Origin: Ignavibacteriaceae bacterium
GTDB taxonomy: Bacteria > Bacteroidota > Ignavibacteria > Ignavibacteriales > Ignavibacteriaceae
Direction of reading: 5' to 3'
DNA length: 64,000 nt
NCBI GenBank assembly: GCA_020848375.1
Contig: JADLAF010000194.1
Span: 1 to 64,000, forward strand
Below the pieces are notes generated by a model. The model did not search any database and was not told where the DNA came from. It saw nothing but the letters and a program-made list of their open reading frames with translations. Below, piece after piece: positions 15,291 through 24,347 of the stretch. How positions within the stretch are numbered: position 1 is the first letter of the stretch; every line of letters starts with the position of its first letter. Made by a program: the position numbers and the translations under genes.

Positions 15291-18200
15291 ATGCACTCAA
15301 ATACGAGTCGTTTCTCAGGAGGCTGGAGTCTGATGCTGATATTTCTGATAACGTTGCTGTCGGTAAATATAAGCTCACAGGTGACACCCTTATGGGAAAA
15401 ATCACAATTAACCTCAACACTCCCATCCTATATCGGCACCGCAAATAATGAGCGCGGTATTGGGTATGGAGTAGTTAACAGTAATCCGCGGCTTTATGTT
15501 GCCACCGTTACCGGAGGTGCAAAAGCTGTTATTCTTAATGCTCTTACCGGTGATTCTGTCGGAGTTTTATCCGGCAACGGAATAAGTGGCGGTACGCTTA
15601 CACTCACCGATATTGAAGTCTCTTCAGACGGTGTAATCTTCGGAAGCAATCTTGTCACTTCCTCATCAGTAACCACACCATTTAATATTTATAAATGGAC
15701 AAGTGAGTCCGCTGATCCTGTTGTTGCAGTTCAGATGGACTCCGGTTCATTCCGGCTCGGTGATAAATTTACTGTTGTTGGCTCAACTGCAGATAATTCG
15801 ATTATCATTTATGCAGTTGCAGCTTCCAATAATAAAATTGTGAAATTTACCACTACCGATAACGGTGCGACATTCAACAGAGAAGTTATTACAGCTACCG
15901 GATTAGCTTCCGGTACCGCCGGCTCACTGGCTCCTGTTAATAATGGTTTTGATGGCTACTGGGTAAAAGGCGGAGGCGTAAATCTGCGTAGAATTAAAGC
16001 AGACAACACACTTTATTCAGTTGTTCATGCGGACTTTGCTCCGACAAACGGAAACGCAATCCGCTATTTTGAATCAGGTGCTCGTAAGTTCCTGGCAATT
16101 TTTCAAAATGGCGTTACTACCACTGTTGGTACTGCCACTTCATTTTATGAGAGAGTGAGAATTCTCGAGGTCATTAATGATTCAATTGCAGTTCCTGTGG
16201 CTCAGACCTCACGTTTAGGTACTAATGCTAATACGAATGCGGGTGGAGACGTTTCGGTTCGAGACAACGGAAACGGTACCTTTACAATTTTTGCATTCGC
16301 AACAAACAACGGAGTTGGCGCTTATACATTTGATCCTTCAGCGGCATCAATAAACTTCAACTTAGCTTCCACTCAGGATTTTGCAGATGCCTGGGTGCCT
16401 TATGGTTGGTCGAGATACAACGGTTATCTGAATGGGAACCCGATGGCGTTTATAAGCAGTACCTGGGTACCAGATGATTTTGGAAACGTAACTTCCCCTG
16501 TTAACCGCGCTGCCAGAGTTAATATATATGGCACATCCGTTAAACATTTATTAGTTTCACCTGCTATTGATCTTGGTTCTAATAGTCCGGTAAAACAGAT
16601 TGAGTACAATCTTGCACTGACCGGATTCGCTGCAACTACCGCAGCTTTTCTGGGTGTTGATGATACACTTGCAGTTGTTATTTCAACGGACAACGGTACA
16701 ACCTGGTCACCGACTAATATAGTTAAGTTATATAATTCCTCAAGTGTTATCTCCAATACCGGTCAGGCCGAAAAAGTATCACTGGCTGGATATACTGGCG
16801 TCATTCGTGTAGGTTTCTACGCCTCATCAACCCTTTCTAACGCTGATAATGACGCGTTTATTGATGATTTTAAGGTATCAGAAGTTCCCCTTAATCCGGT
16901 TTATTCTGTAGTACCTGAATTCAAAGATTTTGGTGCACTTCAGATAGGCACTTCATCAGCAGCGCAGGTTTTCACCATCACTAACAACGGTGCCGGAGAT
17001 CTTATCGTAAGCTCAGCTTCCTTAGGCGGAGCAAACGCTGCCTCGTTCAGCAAAACTGATAATAATACCTACCCGGCAACAGTGCTTGCAGGTCAGAGTA
17101 TTAACTTCTCCGTTGCTTTTGCACCTGCTGATACCGGTGCAAAATCAGCATTCATAGTTGTAAACCACAATGCTTCAGGCAGTGTTGATACTCTCGAACT
17201 TAATGGCTCAGGAGTTGATTTCACTATTACTACTTTCCCTTATGTACAGAATTTTGACAGTACTGGCGGAGTAGTACCTCCTCCGGGATGGCTAAATCCT
17301 GGAAACTTCTGGGGTAGAGGAACTGTAGCAAAATCACTGCCTTATGCTGCAAGAGTAGCTTATAATCATACTGCCGGTACAAACGGCGCTATTTTGCAGA
17401 CTCCGGCAGTTAATCTTCCTGCAAATGCAAAAATCACCTTCTGGTGGAAGGATGATGATATTACAGCAGGTCGTCCCGCTCCAGTGGAGAAGATTGATGA
17501 TGAAGGTAACGTATTTATGTACGAAGCCCCTTTCATTATTAGTAACGATACTACTTTTTTTGAGATAAGTACTGACAATGGAGCTACATGGACAACACTC
17601 GGCTTCCTCTCTGAGACAGCTCCGAGCGCGGCTTACCTTGAGGCAGTTTTTGATTTATCTGCTTTTGCAGGTAATGGCAGACTGTTCCGCTGGCGTGATA
17701 TGACAAATGCAAGTTTTAGTGCATACGGATCAGGACTTGATGACATCGTCATCGAAGAAGTTCCGCAAATTACCATGGACTGGCACAATCTGCAGTGGCC
17801 TGCCTCAGCAAATATTGTTGCCGGCAGCACAGAAACTATATATACTCAGGGCTGGGAAAATAATGTTACACCTAATCCGGGTCCTGATTCTACAATCACT
17901 GTATGGATTGGTGTCTCAAACGCAAATACCAACCCGAATACCTGGACTACCTGGATACCTGCGGTTTATAATAATCAGCAGGGTAACAATGATGAGTATA
18001 AAGCAGATATCGGAGCCGGACTTGCACCTGGTACATATTATTACGCAAGTAGATGGCAGTTACAGAATGGTCCATACACCTACGGTGGTTATAGCACCGG
18101 TGGCGGCGGATTCTGGGACGGAACAACAAATGTTTCCGGAGTTCTGACCGTAACTCCATTTACGGTAAGTTCACTTCCGTATAGTGAAGGTTTTGAAGCC

Positions 18201-21158
18201 GACTTCCCGCCAACAGGATGGGCGCTTGTTGACGTTAACGGCGGCACAACCTGGATCAAGAGCAATAGTGCACCAAATTCAGGTGCAAACAGTGCCCGTT
18301 ACAACTACAGTGGAACCCTCCCTGGTGATGACTGGCTTATTGCTCCTTCAACAACACTTCAGGCAGGTAAGACTTACAGAGTTGTTTATTACTACAAAGC
18401 ACAGAGTGCTTCTTATGCTGAAAAGCTCAAAGTAGCTATTGGATCAGCTCCGATACCTGATAGTTTATATACAGTACTTGCCGATCATCCAAGCATCGTA
18501 AATACTGCCTATCAAATGGGTTTTGCTACTTTCCAGGTTCCTATGAGTGGCAATTACTTCATCGGATTCCAGGTTTATAGTCTTGCCGATATGTGGTATT
18601 TATTCTTAGACGATGTTGCAATTGTTGAAGTACCACCAGTGGATTATGCAGTAGCTGAAATTAAACAGCTTAATGCCATCCCGACATTCCCTTCTGAGGC
18701 AGTAAATGGCTTAGTGAAAGGGGAAGAAGAACTTGCGGTTAATCCTTCAATGCTTGGAACCGGAGTTGCTTCAGGTCTTCTGAACAGCACAAACATTATC
18801 TTTGGTAGCAATACTTTTACAGATAATAATTTACAGGTTGTTGGGCAGGGTCCGACTCCGTTTAATGTTCAGGCAAACATTCCTGTTTCACTTGATGCAT
18901 ATATTGTAAATGCCGGTTTATCATCAGTACCATTCACGTTAAACTACAGCATAGCCGGTGTGCCGGGTGCTCCTGTAGAGCGTCCTGGTGTTGGTGCTGG
19001 AAACGTTGATACTGTTAATATTGGTGCCTCAGTTCTGAACAGAGGAACCGTTTCAACCGTTGTTGCTATAACGGCAGCCGGTGATACGATCAATTCATTT
19101 AATAACGCAGGTGCAAACCACAAGACCCTCGTTTATCCTGATTCAACTATCAGAAACAGATATGACAATGGTCAGAATCTGCCGAATACCTATATCGGAT
19201 TCGGCACAAACAACATTTCACTGTGGGGTGCTGTAAGATTCACTGCACAGGCAAATGTGAAACTTACGAACGTTGATGCATTCTACAGAACCGAAGCGAG
19301 CTCTGACTCTGTCATGGTTGGTATCTGGGGTCCTGGTGCAACAACATCTGCTCCTGGTCCGCTTCTTTATGTGAAGAAATACGGCGGAGATAACTATCTC
19401 TCAACAGGAGGTGCTTATGTAACACTTCCTCTGGGTGATGATGCCCCTGGCTTCCAGGCAGGAACAGATTACTGGATCTCTTTAATGTTTAACTCGGAAA
19501 TTCAGTTCCCATTGGGTGCACATAACTCACCACTGACCACTCCTGGAAGAAGTTATCTTTCACAGGATACCGGTAAGACCTGGGTTCCGCTTATTGTTAC
19601 AACTGAAAGAGCATGGTTTATTCGTTCTGTTGGTGTAGCTTGGCAGTTACCAGCTCTCACAACTTCGTGGGAAAAGTCTAAATACAAGAGTAATCTCCCT
19701 TCATGGTTCTCACCAAGCGGTAGCACCGAACGCGGCTTCGGATACGGCGTTGTTGGCGGAAACCAGAGACTTTATGTTGTAAGCCGTAACGGCGGACTTA
19801 ATGTAAGAGTTGTCAATGCAATTACCGGTAATGATGCAGGTGCTCTGGATGTTACTGGTATTGCCGGCGGTACTTTCCCTCTGAACGATGCAGGTGTTAC
19901 CATGGACGGCAAAATAATTGCTGCTAACCTGAGAACAACTGCTTTGGATACCTTCCGCGTATATATGTGGAATGATGAAGCATCAGCCCCGGTAAAAGTT
20001 GTAGATTATGCACCTGCACATCTGGTAAGACTTGGTGACAAGATTACCGTTGTTGGTGATTTTTCAGCTAATACCGCTGAAATCTGGGCTGCAAGCGCAA
20101 CCGCAGGTGTAGGCAAAGTATATATCTGGAAAATGACCGGCGGAGCATTTAATGCTTTACCTGATTCAATTACCCTTTCTGATGGAGCAGCAGGCGGTTC
20201 TGCCGCAGTCGGCCCGATCCCTGGCGGCGGATTCTACTGGAATTCCGGTGGAAACAGTGCAAAGAGATACGCTGCAGATGGTACCTTACTCGGAACAGTG
20301 CCAGGAACGGTAGTAGCTACCGGTACTAACGCAATCCGCTATGTTGGTTCAAAAGCAGATGTTGAATACTTTGCTACCTATCAGTACGGTGCTGGAAATG
20401 AAAACGGCCGTGTTGTCGGAGTTCCTGCAGGTGATTTCGCAAGTGCATTTACGTATGGTATTACCCCGAGTATGGGTAATAATTCAAACGCTGGCGGCAC
20501 TGGCGATCTTGAAGTAAGACGGAATCCTGACGGAACAGTTGATGTATTTGTACTCGGTACAAACAACGGTTTTGGTCTTTATCACACAACTGCAGAAGTT
20601 CCTGTTGAACTTACCTCATTTGCAGCAGCTATTTCAGGCAGCGATGTTGTTCTGAACTGGTCAACTGCTTCAGAAGTAAACAACAGCGGCTTCAGCATTG
20701 AAAGAAAAGCAGCAGGTGAGTCATTCACATCAGTTTCATTCGTTGAAGGTAAAGGCAATACTGCTGAATTAAGCAGATATACCTATACCGACAAGAATGT
20801 AACCCCAGGTGTATATACCTACCGTCTGAAACAGATTGATTTTGACGGAACCTTCAGCTATTCAGCAGAAGTTGAAGTTAATGTTGAGATTCCAGGAGTA
20901 TTTGAGCTTGCTCAGAACTATCCGAATCCGTTCAACCCTTCAACCACCATTAAATTTGCGCTTCCAAAAGATGCAAACGTAACGCTTAGTGTTTATAGCG
21001 TACTCGGTGAAAAAGTTGCTACCTTAATTAACGGTTCCCTTAAAGCAGGAAACCACGTTGTTAATTTTGATGCTACAAAACTTGCAACCGGTCTCTATAT
21101 CTATAAACTTGAAGCAGGTGAGTTCTCTGCAACCAAAAAGATGATGTTCCTGAAGTAA
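15291..21158 (+). CDS. giant modular T9SS cargo protein with duplicated DUF4623-like module
   Basis: The 1955-residue protein starts at an ATG with a strong GGAGG at 15282-15286. After a signal peptide (about 1-30) comes a DUF4623-like module (about 35-360). A choice-of-anchor-D/ASPM-like Ig domain follows at about 535-640 (FGALQIGTSSAAQVFTITNN), then two cleaved-adhesin-like beta-sandwich domains (about 650-825 and 960-1115) with linkers. A second DUF4623-like copy lies at about 1455-1770, and an Fn3-like segment precedes a type A T9SS sorting domain (last ~85 residues, NYPNPFNPSTT). The two module copies share SWEKS/LWEKS, ERGxGYGVV and NQRLYV-type blocks. It is a lone gene with its own terminator, probably an abundant surface or adhesive protein. 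Confidence 0.9.
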   Translation: MHSNTSRFSGGWSLMLIFLITLLSVNISSQVTPLWEKSQLTSTLPSYIGTANNERGIGYGVVNSNPRLYVATVTGGAKAVILNALTGDSVGVLSGNGISGGTLTLTDIEVSSDGVIFGSNLVTSSSVTTPFNIYKWTSESADPVVAVQMDSGSFRLGDKFTVVGSTADNSIIIYAVAASNNKIVKFTTTDNGATFNREVITATGLASGTAGSLAPVNNGFDGYWVKGGGVNLRRIKADNTLYSVVHADFAPTNGNAIRYFESGARKFLAIFQNGVTTTVGTATSFYERVRILEVINDSIAVPVAQTSRLGTNANTNAGGDVSVRDNGNGTFTIFAFATNNGVGAYTFDPSAASINFNLASTQDFADAWVPYGWSRYNGYLNGNPMAFISSTWVPDDFGNVTSPVNRAARVNIYGTSVKHLLVSPAIDLGSNSPVKQIEYNLALTGFAATTAAFLGVDDTLAVVISTDNGTTWSPTNIVKLYNSSSVISNTGQAEKVSLAGYTGVIRVGFYASSTLSNADNDAFIDDFKVSEVPLNPVYSVVPEFKDFGALQIGTSSAAQVFTITNNGAGDLIVSSASLGGANAASFSKTDNNTYPATVLAGQSINFSVAFAPADTGAKSAFIVVNHNASGSVDTLELNGSGVDFTITTFPYVQNFDSTGGVVPPPGWLNPGNFWGRGTVAKSLPYAARVAYNHTAGTNGAILQTPAVNLPANAKITFWWKDDDITAGRPAPVEKIDDEGNVFMYEAPFIISNDTTFFEISTDNGATWTTLGFLSETAPSAAYLEAVFDLSAFAGNGRLFRWRDMTNASFSAYGSGLDDIVIEEVPQITMDWHNLQWPASANIVAGSTETIYTQGWENNVTPNPGPDSTITVWIGVSNANTNPNTWTTWIPAVYNNQQGNNDEYKADIGAGLAPGTYYYASRWQLQNGPYTYGGYSTGGGGFWDGTTNVSGVLTVTPFTVSSLPYSEGFEADFPPTGWALVDVNGGTTWIKSNSAPNSGANSARYNYSGTLPGDDWLIAPSTTLQAGKTYRVVYYYKAQSASYAEKLKVAIGSAPIPDSLYTVLADHPSIVNTAYQMGFATFQVPMSGNYFIGFQVYSLADMWYLFLDDVAIVEVPPVDYAVAEIKQLNAIPTFPSEAVNGLVKGEEELAVNPSMLGTGVASGLLNSTNIIFGSNTFTDNNLQVVGQGPTPFNVQANIPVSLDAYIVNAGLSSVPFTLNYSIAGVPGAPVERPGVGAGNVDTVNIGASVLNRGTVSTVVAITAAGDTINSFNNAGANHKTLVYPDSTIRNRYDNGQNLPNTYIGFGTNNISLWGAVRFTAQANVKLTNVDAFYRTEASSDSVMVGIWGPGATTSAPGPLLYVKKYGGDNYLSTGGAYVTLPLGDDAPGFQAGTDYWISLMFNSEIQFPLGAHNSPLTTPGRSYLSQDTGKTWVPLIVTTERAWFIRSVGVAWQLPALTTSWEKSKYKSNLPSWFSPSGSTERGFGYGVVGGNQRLYVVSRNGGLNVRVVNAITGNDAGALDVTGIAGGTFPLNDAGVTMDGKIIAANLRTTALDTFRVYMWNDEASAPVKVVDYAPAHLVRLGDKITVVGDFSANTAEIWAASATAGVGKVYIWKMTGGAFNALPDSITLSDGAAGGSAAVGPIPGGGFYWNSGGNSAKRYAADGTLLGTVPGTVVATGTNAIRYVGSKADVEYFATYQYGAGNENGRVVGVPAGDFASAFTYGITPSMGNNSNAGGTGDLEVRRNPDGTVDVFVLGTNNGFGLYHTTAEVPVELTSFAAAISGSDVVLNWSTASEVNNSGFSIERKAAGESFTSVSFVEGKGNTAELSRYTYTDKNVTPGVYTYRLKQIDFDGTFSYSAEVEVNVEIPGVFELAQNYPNPFNPSTTIKFALPKDANVTLSVYSVLGEKVATLINGSLKAGNHVVNFDATKLATGLYIYKLEAGEFSATKKMMFLK

Positions 21159-21197
21159 TGCACAAGCATTATTAAGAAAATCAAATTTCTACAAAAA

Positions 21198-21226
21198 GCC
21201 CCGGCATTCTGCCGGGGCTTTTTTTT
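21198..21226 (+). terminator. Rho-independent terminator
   Basis: An 8-bp GC-rich stem GCCCCGGC/GCCGGGGC with a 5-nt loop is followed by eight T residues. It ends the transcript of the giant T9SS cargo gene 40 bases upstream. Confidence 0.92.
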
Positions 21227-21588
21227 GTTGATATGTTGATCTTTAGAGTAGCTTCTAGTTTTTCAACCGAGACACTAAGGGGAAGCTAGTAATTCTGCTA
21301 TATGTCACATTACACTGCGAAGGAGAGAAACATCTTGTCCTGATTTTAGGTCTTTTGTATTTTTCACAATAAATTCATCATAACAGGCGAAAACACCCAA
21401 TGTTTCAAGACAAAATCCGATGAAGAGAGTCCTCTCATCATAAAATTATGCTATAAGCTCTCTGTTTTGTGTCAAAATTATGAGTATAAATGATAATGCG
21501 GGTATAATGGGGCGAACTACTCCACAGACAGCCGGGGTAACATAACTGCAGAATTGAAAGTTGAGAATTTAGTAGTTGATTAAACCCG
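21227..21588. other. 362-nt stretch without a gene
   Basis: No open frame with recognisable content is seen on either strand. The segment ends with one arm of an inverted repeat (21551-21570) that mirrors sequence on the far side of the broken four-helix-bundle gene. It may be part of the same inserted unit. Confidence 0.4.
21551..21570 (+). repeat. left arm of inverted repeat around S23-like pseudogene
   Basis: TTGAAAGTTGA at 21554-21564 is the exact reverse complement of TCAACTTTCAA in the heptamer array at 21954-21981. On the gene-proximal side both arms carry GAATTT/AAATTC. Together the arms enclose the pseudogene at 21589-21937. Confidence 0.6.
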
Positions 21589-21937
21589 ATGAGTGAATCA
21601 ATTGTAAGAGAAAAATCATTTGCTTTTGCAGTAAGGATTGTAAAACTAACGCAATATTTACAGAAGCAAGGCGATTTTATCCTTGCCCGTCAATTGCTGT
21701 GGTCGGGCACTTAATGTCCGGGAGGCGAAACATGCTGAGTCAAGAGCAGACTTTATTCATAAAATGAGCATAGCTTTGAAAGAGTCAGGGGAAACGAGTT
21801 ATTGGCTTGAACTACTATTTGCCAGGGAACTTCTTAAAATCAATGAGTATCAATCAATTAAGAAAGATGCTGATGAATTGATAAAAATATTACATTCCAT
21901 AGTAAAATCATCCAAAAGGAAAAAATCTGAAACATAA
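21589..21937 (+). pseudogene. four-helix-bundle (S23/23S rRNA intervening-sequence protein) gene broken by a frameshift
   Basis: The ATG at 21589 starts SFAFAVRIVKLTQYL and ends at a TAA (21712-21714) right after RQLLWSGT. The next frame continues from 21713 as NVREAKHAESRADFIHKM, IALKESGETSYWLELL and ends at 21937. Family members normally read SGTSIGANVREA here. The junction therefore fits a deletion of 11 nt (the codons for SIGA minus one base), which shifts the frame. Restored, the protein would be about 119 residues, the usual family length. These proteins are related to the Avd accessory protein of diversity-generating retroelements and to rRNA intervening-sequence proteins. No reverse transcriptase or variable repeat is seen nearby. 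Confidence 0.85.
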
Positions 21938-21953
21938 ACTCTCAAATTCCAAT

Positions 21954-21981
21954 TTTCAACTTTCAACTTTCAACTTTCAAC
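21954..21981 (+). repeat. four tandem TTTCAAC heptamers
   Basis: Four perfect TTTCAAC units occupy 21954-21981, preceded by AAATTCCAATT. The array lies between the pseudogene and the 3' end of the HIT gene. Its complement appears once at 21554-21564 on the other side of the pseudogene, giving an inverted arrangement. Confidence 0.85.
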
Positions 21982-21989
21982 TCATTTCC

Positions 21990-22337
21990 TCATCCTGGAG
22001 GCCAGTTCATTTTTCTGCCGCCGAGCAGGTGCAGGTGAAGGTGATAGACTTCCTGTCCGCCGTTTTTATCACAGTTTATTACTAATCTGAATCCGTCTTC
22101 TTTTATGCCTTCCTGTTCTGCAATGGTATTTGCTGCAGCAATAAGCTCACCCAGAAGTGTGGTGTGGTCAGGCAGGCGGATTTCGCGTATGGTGGGTATT
22201 TCTAATTTAGGGATTATCAGAATGTGCACCGGTGCCTGCGGGTTTATATCACGGAAGGCAAGTACTGATTCAGTTTCATAAAGGATATTTGCCGGAATTT
22301 CTTTTCTGATAATTTTTGAAAAAATTGTTTCTGCCAC
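21990..22337 (-). CDS. HIT family (histidine triad) nucleotide hydrolase
   Basis: The 115-residue protein has the HIT signature HLHLH at 99-103, with His101 the expected nucleophile, followed by LLGGRKMNWPPG, the HINT-type C-terminus. The N-terminal TIFSKIIRKEIPANILYE and ALVFRD-like AFRDINPQAPVHILIIP segments are typical of HINT/PKCI. It probably hydrolyses adenosine phosphoramidates or aminoacyl-AMP. It is the last gene of the minus-strand operon, 4 nt after the regulator gene. Confidence 0.93.
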   Translation of the reverse strand: MAETIFSKIIRKEIPANILYETESVLAFRDINPQAPVHILIIPKLEIPTIREIRLPDHTTLLGELIAAANTIAEQEGIKEDGFRLVINCDKNGGQEVYHLHLHLLGGRKMNWPPG

Positions 22338-22341
22338 GGTA

Positions 22342-23697
22342 TTATTCTCCTTTTTCTATGCCATATTTTTTCATTTTGTTATAAAGGTGACTCCGCTGAA
22401 TTTCAAGAAGTTCTGCTGTTTTTGAAACATTCCATCCGCTTGCCTCAAGCTGCTTAAGGATAAATGCTTTTTCAGCTTTTTCCTTAAAATCCTGGAATGA
22501 GTTGCTCTGATCAATTAAATCATTAATGGATTGCTTTTCGTAGGGGAGCAGACTTTCCAGGTCACTTTTCTGAATGACTGGTTTGTCAACGATGATGATA
22601 ATGCGCTCAACTATGTTTTTTAGTTCGCGGATGTTTCCTTTCCAGGGGAGCTGCTTCATCAGTTCAATGGCATCGTTGGAAAATTGTTTTGTTTTCTTTT
22701 TATATTTTTCTGAGATTCTTTCCGTGAATGCTTTTACCAGAAGCGGTATATCCTCAGTTCTTTCCCTGAGCGGGGGGATTACGATGGGGATAACATTCAG
22801 CCGGTGGAACAGATCTTCCCTGAAATTACCTTTTTCAATTTCTTCTTTCAGGTTTTTATTTGTTGCGCTTATGATCCTTACATCAACTTCAGTTTTTTTA
22901 TTGCCCCCCACTTTTTCAACTTTTCCTTCTTCTATGATTCGCAACACCTTTGCCTGTGCCTGAAGAGACATATCGCCAATTTCATCGAGAAAGAGTGTTC
23001 CTTTATGGGCAAGTTCAAATTTGCCGGTTTTATTTTGGATTGCACCGGTGAAGGCGCCTTTTTCATGTCCAAAAAGTTCTGACTCAATAAGCTCATTTGG
23101 AATTGCCGCACAGTTAATGTCCACATAAGGGGAGTTTTTCCGCTGGCTCATTTCATGAATTGCTTTAGCAACCAATTCTTTACCCGTGCCGTTTTCACCT
23201 GTTATAAATACCCGCACATCGGTTTCAGCAACCTTTGCGATAAGGTCTAAGACTTTTTTTATGGCAGAGCTTTCCCCCAGGATTTTTGTGTCAGAGAGTG
23301 ACTCTATCCTCAGACGTTCATTTTCTCGCGCAAGGTTAATTTGTGAAAGTGCATTGCGGACAGTTATAAGAAGTTTGTCCCGGTCAATCGGTTTTTCGAG
23401 AAAATCATAAGCCCCAAGCCGGGTTGCCTGCACAGCATTCTGGATGTTGCCATAAGCTGATATCATTACTACCGGAAGCGCAGGATGCACCGCTTTTATC
23501 TGCTGCAAAATTTCAAATCCGTTTGAAGTACCCATCTGGATATCCAGCAGCACCATATCGTAAGCTTCTTCGCTCAGAACTGAAGGCGCCAGGTTGCCGT
23601 CATTGATATATCCGGCGGTGTATTCTTCAAATTCAAGAATCAGTTTTATGCTTTCGCAGATTTCTTTTTCGTCGTCAACTATTAAGATTCGGTTCAT
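22342..23697 (-). CDS. NtrC-family sigma-54-dependent response regulator
   Basis: The 451-residue protein has a receiver domain (1-120) with phosphoacceptor Asp52 and Lys102, and an AAA+ domain with Walker A GENGTGKE (167-174). The sigma-54 contact loop GAFTGA (214-219) and Walker [11 protein letters not shown] are present. A Fis-type helix-turn-helix lies at the end (about 423-447, [20 protein letters not shown]). It should activate sigma-54 promoters after phosphorylation by a sensor kinase. No kinase gene is in the window. Its ATG overlaps the stop of the upstream gene by 4 nt, so it is translated with a catabolic operon it may control. Confidence 0.95.
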   Translation of the reverse strand: MNRILIVDDEKEICESIKLILEFEEYTAGYINDGNLAPSVLSEEAYDMVLLDIQMGTSNGFEILQQIKAVHPALPVVMISAYGNIQNAVQATRLGAYDFLEKPIDRDKLLITVRNALSQINLARENERLRIESLSDTKILGESSAIKKVLDLIAKVAETDVRVFITGENGTGKELVAKAIHEMSQRKNSPYVDINCAAIPNELIESELFGHEKGAFTGAIQNKTGKFELAHKGTLFLDEIGDMSLQAQAKVLRIIEEGKVEKVGGNKKTEVDVRIISATNKNLKEEIEKGNFREDLFHRLNVIPIVIPPLRERTEDIPLLVKAFTERISEKYKKKTKQFSNDAIELMKQLPWKGNIRELKNIVERIIIIVDKPVIQKSDLESLLPYEKQSINDLIDQSNSFQDFKEKAEKAFILKQLEASGWNVSKTAELLEIQRSHLYNKMKKYGIEKGE

Positions 23698-24302
23698 AGA
23701 TAAAAAAACAGATGATAAATATTATAACCGGTTATAAATACCGAGGGCATGGTTTTCTGTGAGAGCAGATGCCAGCCATACCGCACGCCCAGTTCGTTTA
23801 TGTTTACATCGCGCAAATCAATATCAGCTTCGGTATTAAAGTTTTTTTCGAATAACTCTACAAAGTTACCAAAAAAGCGAACAATGCTGTTGCTGCGCAT
23901 CCGGCAAGCAGCGGAAGCATTTCCAAAAAAATGAGCTAATTTGTCAGCATCTCCGAAATGACCGGCGGGGGAGTCAAACAGAAATCGCCGTGGGATATTC
24001 CTGTTTTTTGCATTATAGGTAGGCAAATCAGCAGCGGGAAGCGGGTAACGGAGTGTTCCCAGACCGAAAGGAAGCTCCATTGGAACCTCACGGTAAGGTA
24101 TAAGCACAAAACAAAGAACCAGAAGTGCTTCTGCTGTGTCATCAGGATACATTTCATTTGACTTTAGGAAGAGGGAGTCAATCAGTTCCAGTTCTGTTAA
24201 GCCCGGATGCCTTACAGTGTCAAATCCTGCCAGATATTCCGAGAGCCCGTCTATGCTAAGACCAAGCTGGCTTCTGTTTTGCGGTTCTGCCGAATCCTGC
24301 AT
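23694..24302 (-). CDS. exported protein of unknown function with YfiM/VanZ-like DK-x2-HF signature
   Basis: The ATG at 24302 gives 202 residues. The frame is open upstream and the 15 preceding residues (RSLTFFILCQLLLV before Met) form a signal-peptide core, so the true start is probably the ATA at 24347 (217 residues; see the separate entry). The family is not securely recognised. DADKLAHFFGNASAA, then NFVELFE and LRDVNINELGVRYG resemble the DK-x2-HF, E and D-x3-N-x2-G pattern of YfiM/DUF2279 proteins such as the one at 54735. The ATG lacks a Shine-Dalgarno sequence. It sits between the carboxyltransferase and the sigma-54 regulator. Confidence 0.65.
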   Translation of the reverse strand: MQDSAEPQNRSQLGLSIDGLSEYLAGFDTVRHPGLTELELIDSLFLKSNEMYPDDTAEALLVLCFVLIPYREVPMELPFGLGTLRYPLPAADLPTYNAKNRNIPRRFLFDSPAGHFGDADKLAHFFGNASAACRMRSNSIVRFFGNFVELFEKNFNTEADIDLRDVNINELGVRYGWHLLSQKTMPSVFITGYNIYHLFFYL

Positions 24303-24347
24303 GACCAGGAGAAGCTGGCAGAGAATAAAAAAGGTGAGTGACCTTAT
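24303..24347 (-). other. probable N-terminal extension with ATA start overlapping the upstream stop
   Basis: In frame with the gene ending at 23694, codons 24347 to 24303 read I-RSLTFFILCQLLLV, completing a signal peptide. The ATA at 24347-24345 overlaps the TAA of the carboxyltransferase gene (24346-24344) as ATAA, the position where ATGA is common in this window. GGAG lies 10 nt upstream. No ATG, GTG or TTG is available in this stretch. ATA initiation, or a recent ATG to ATA change, is inferred. Confidence 0.5.
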
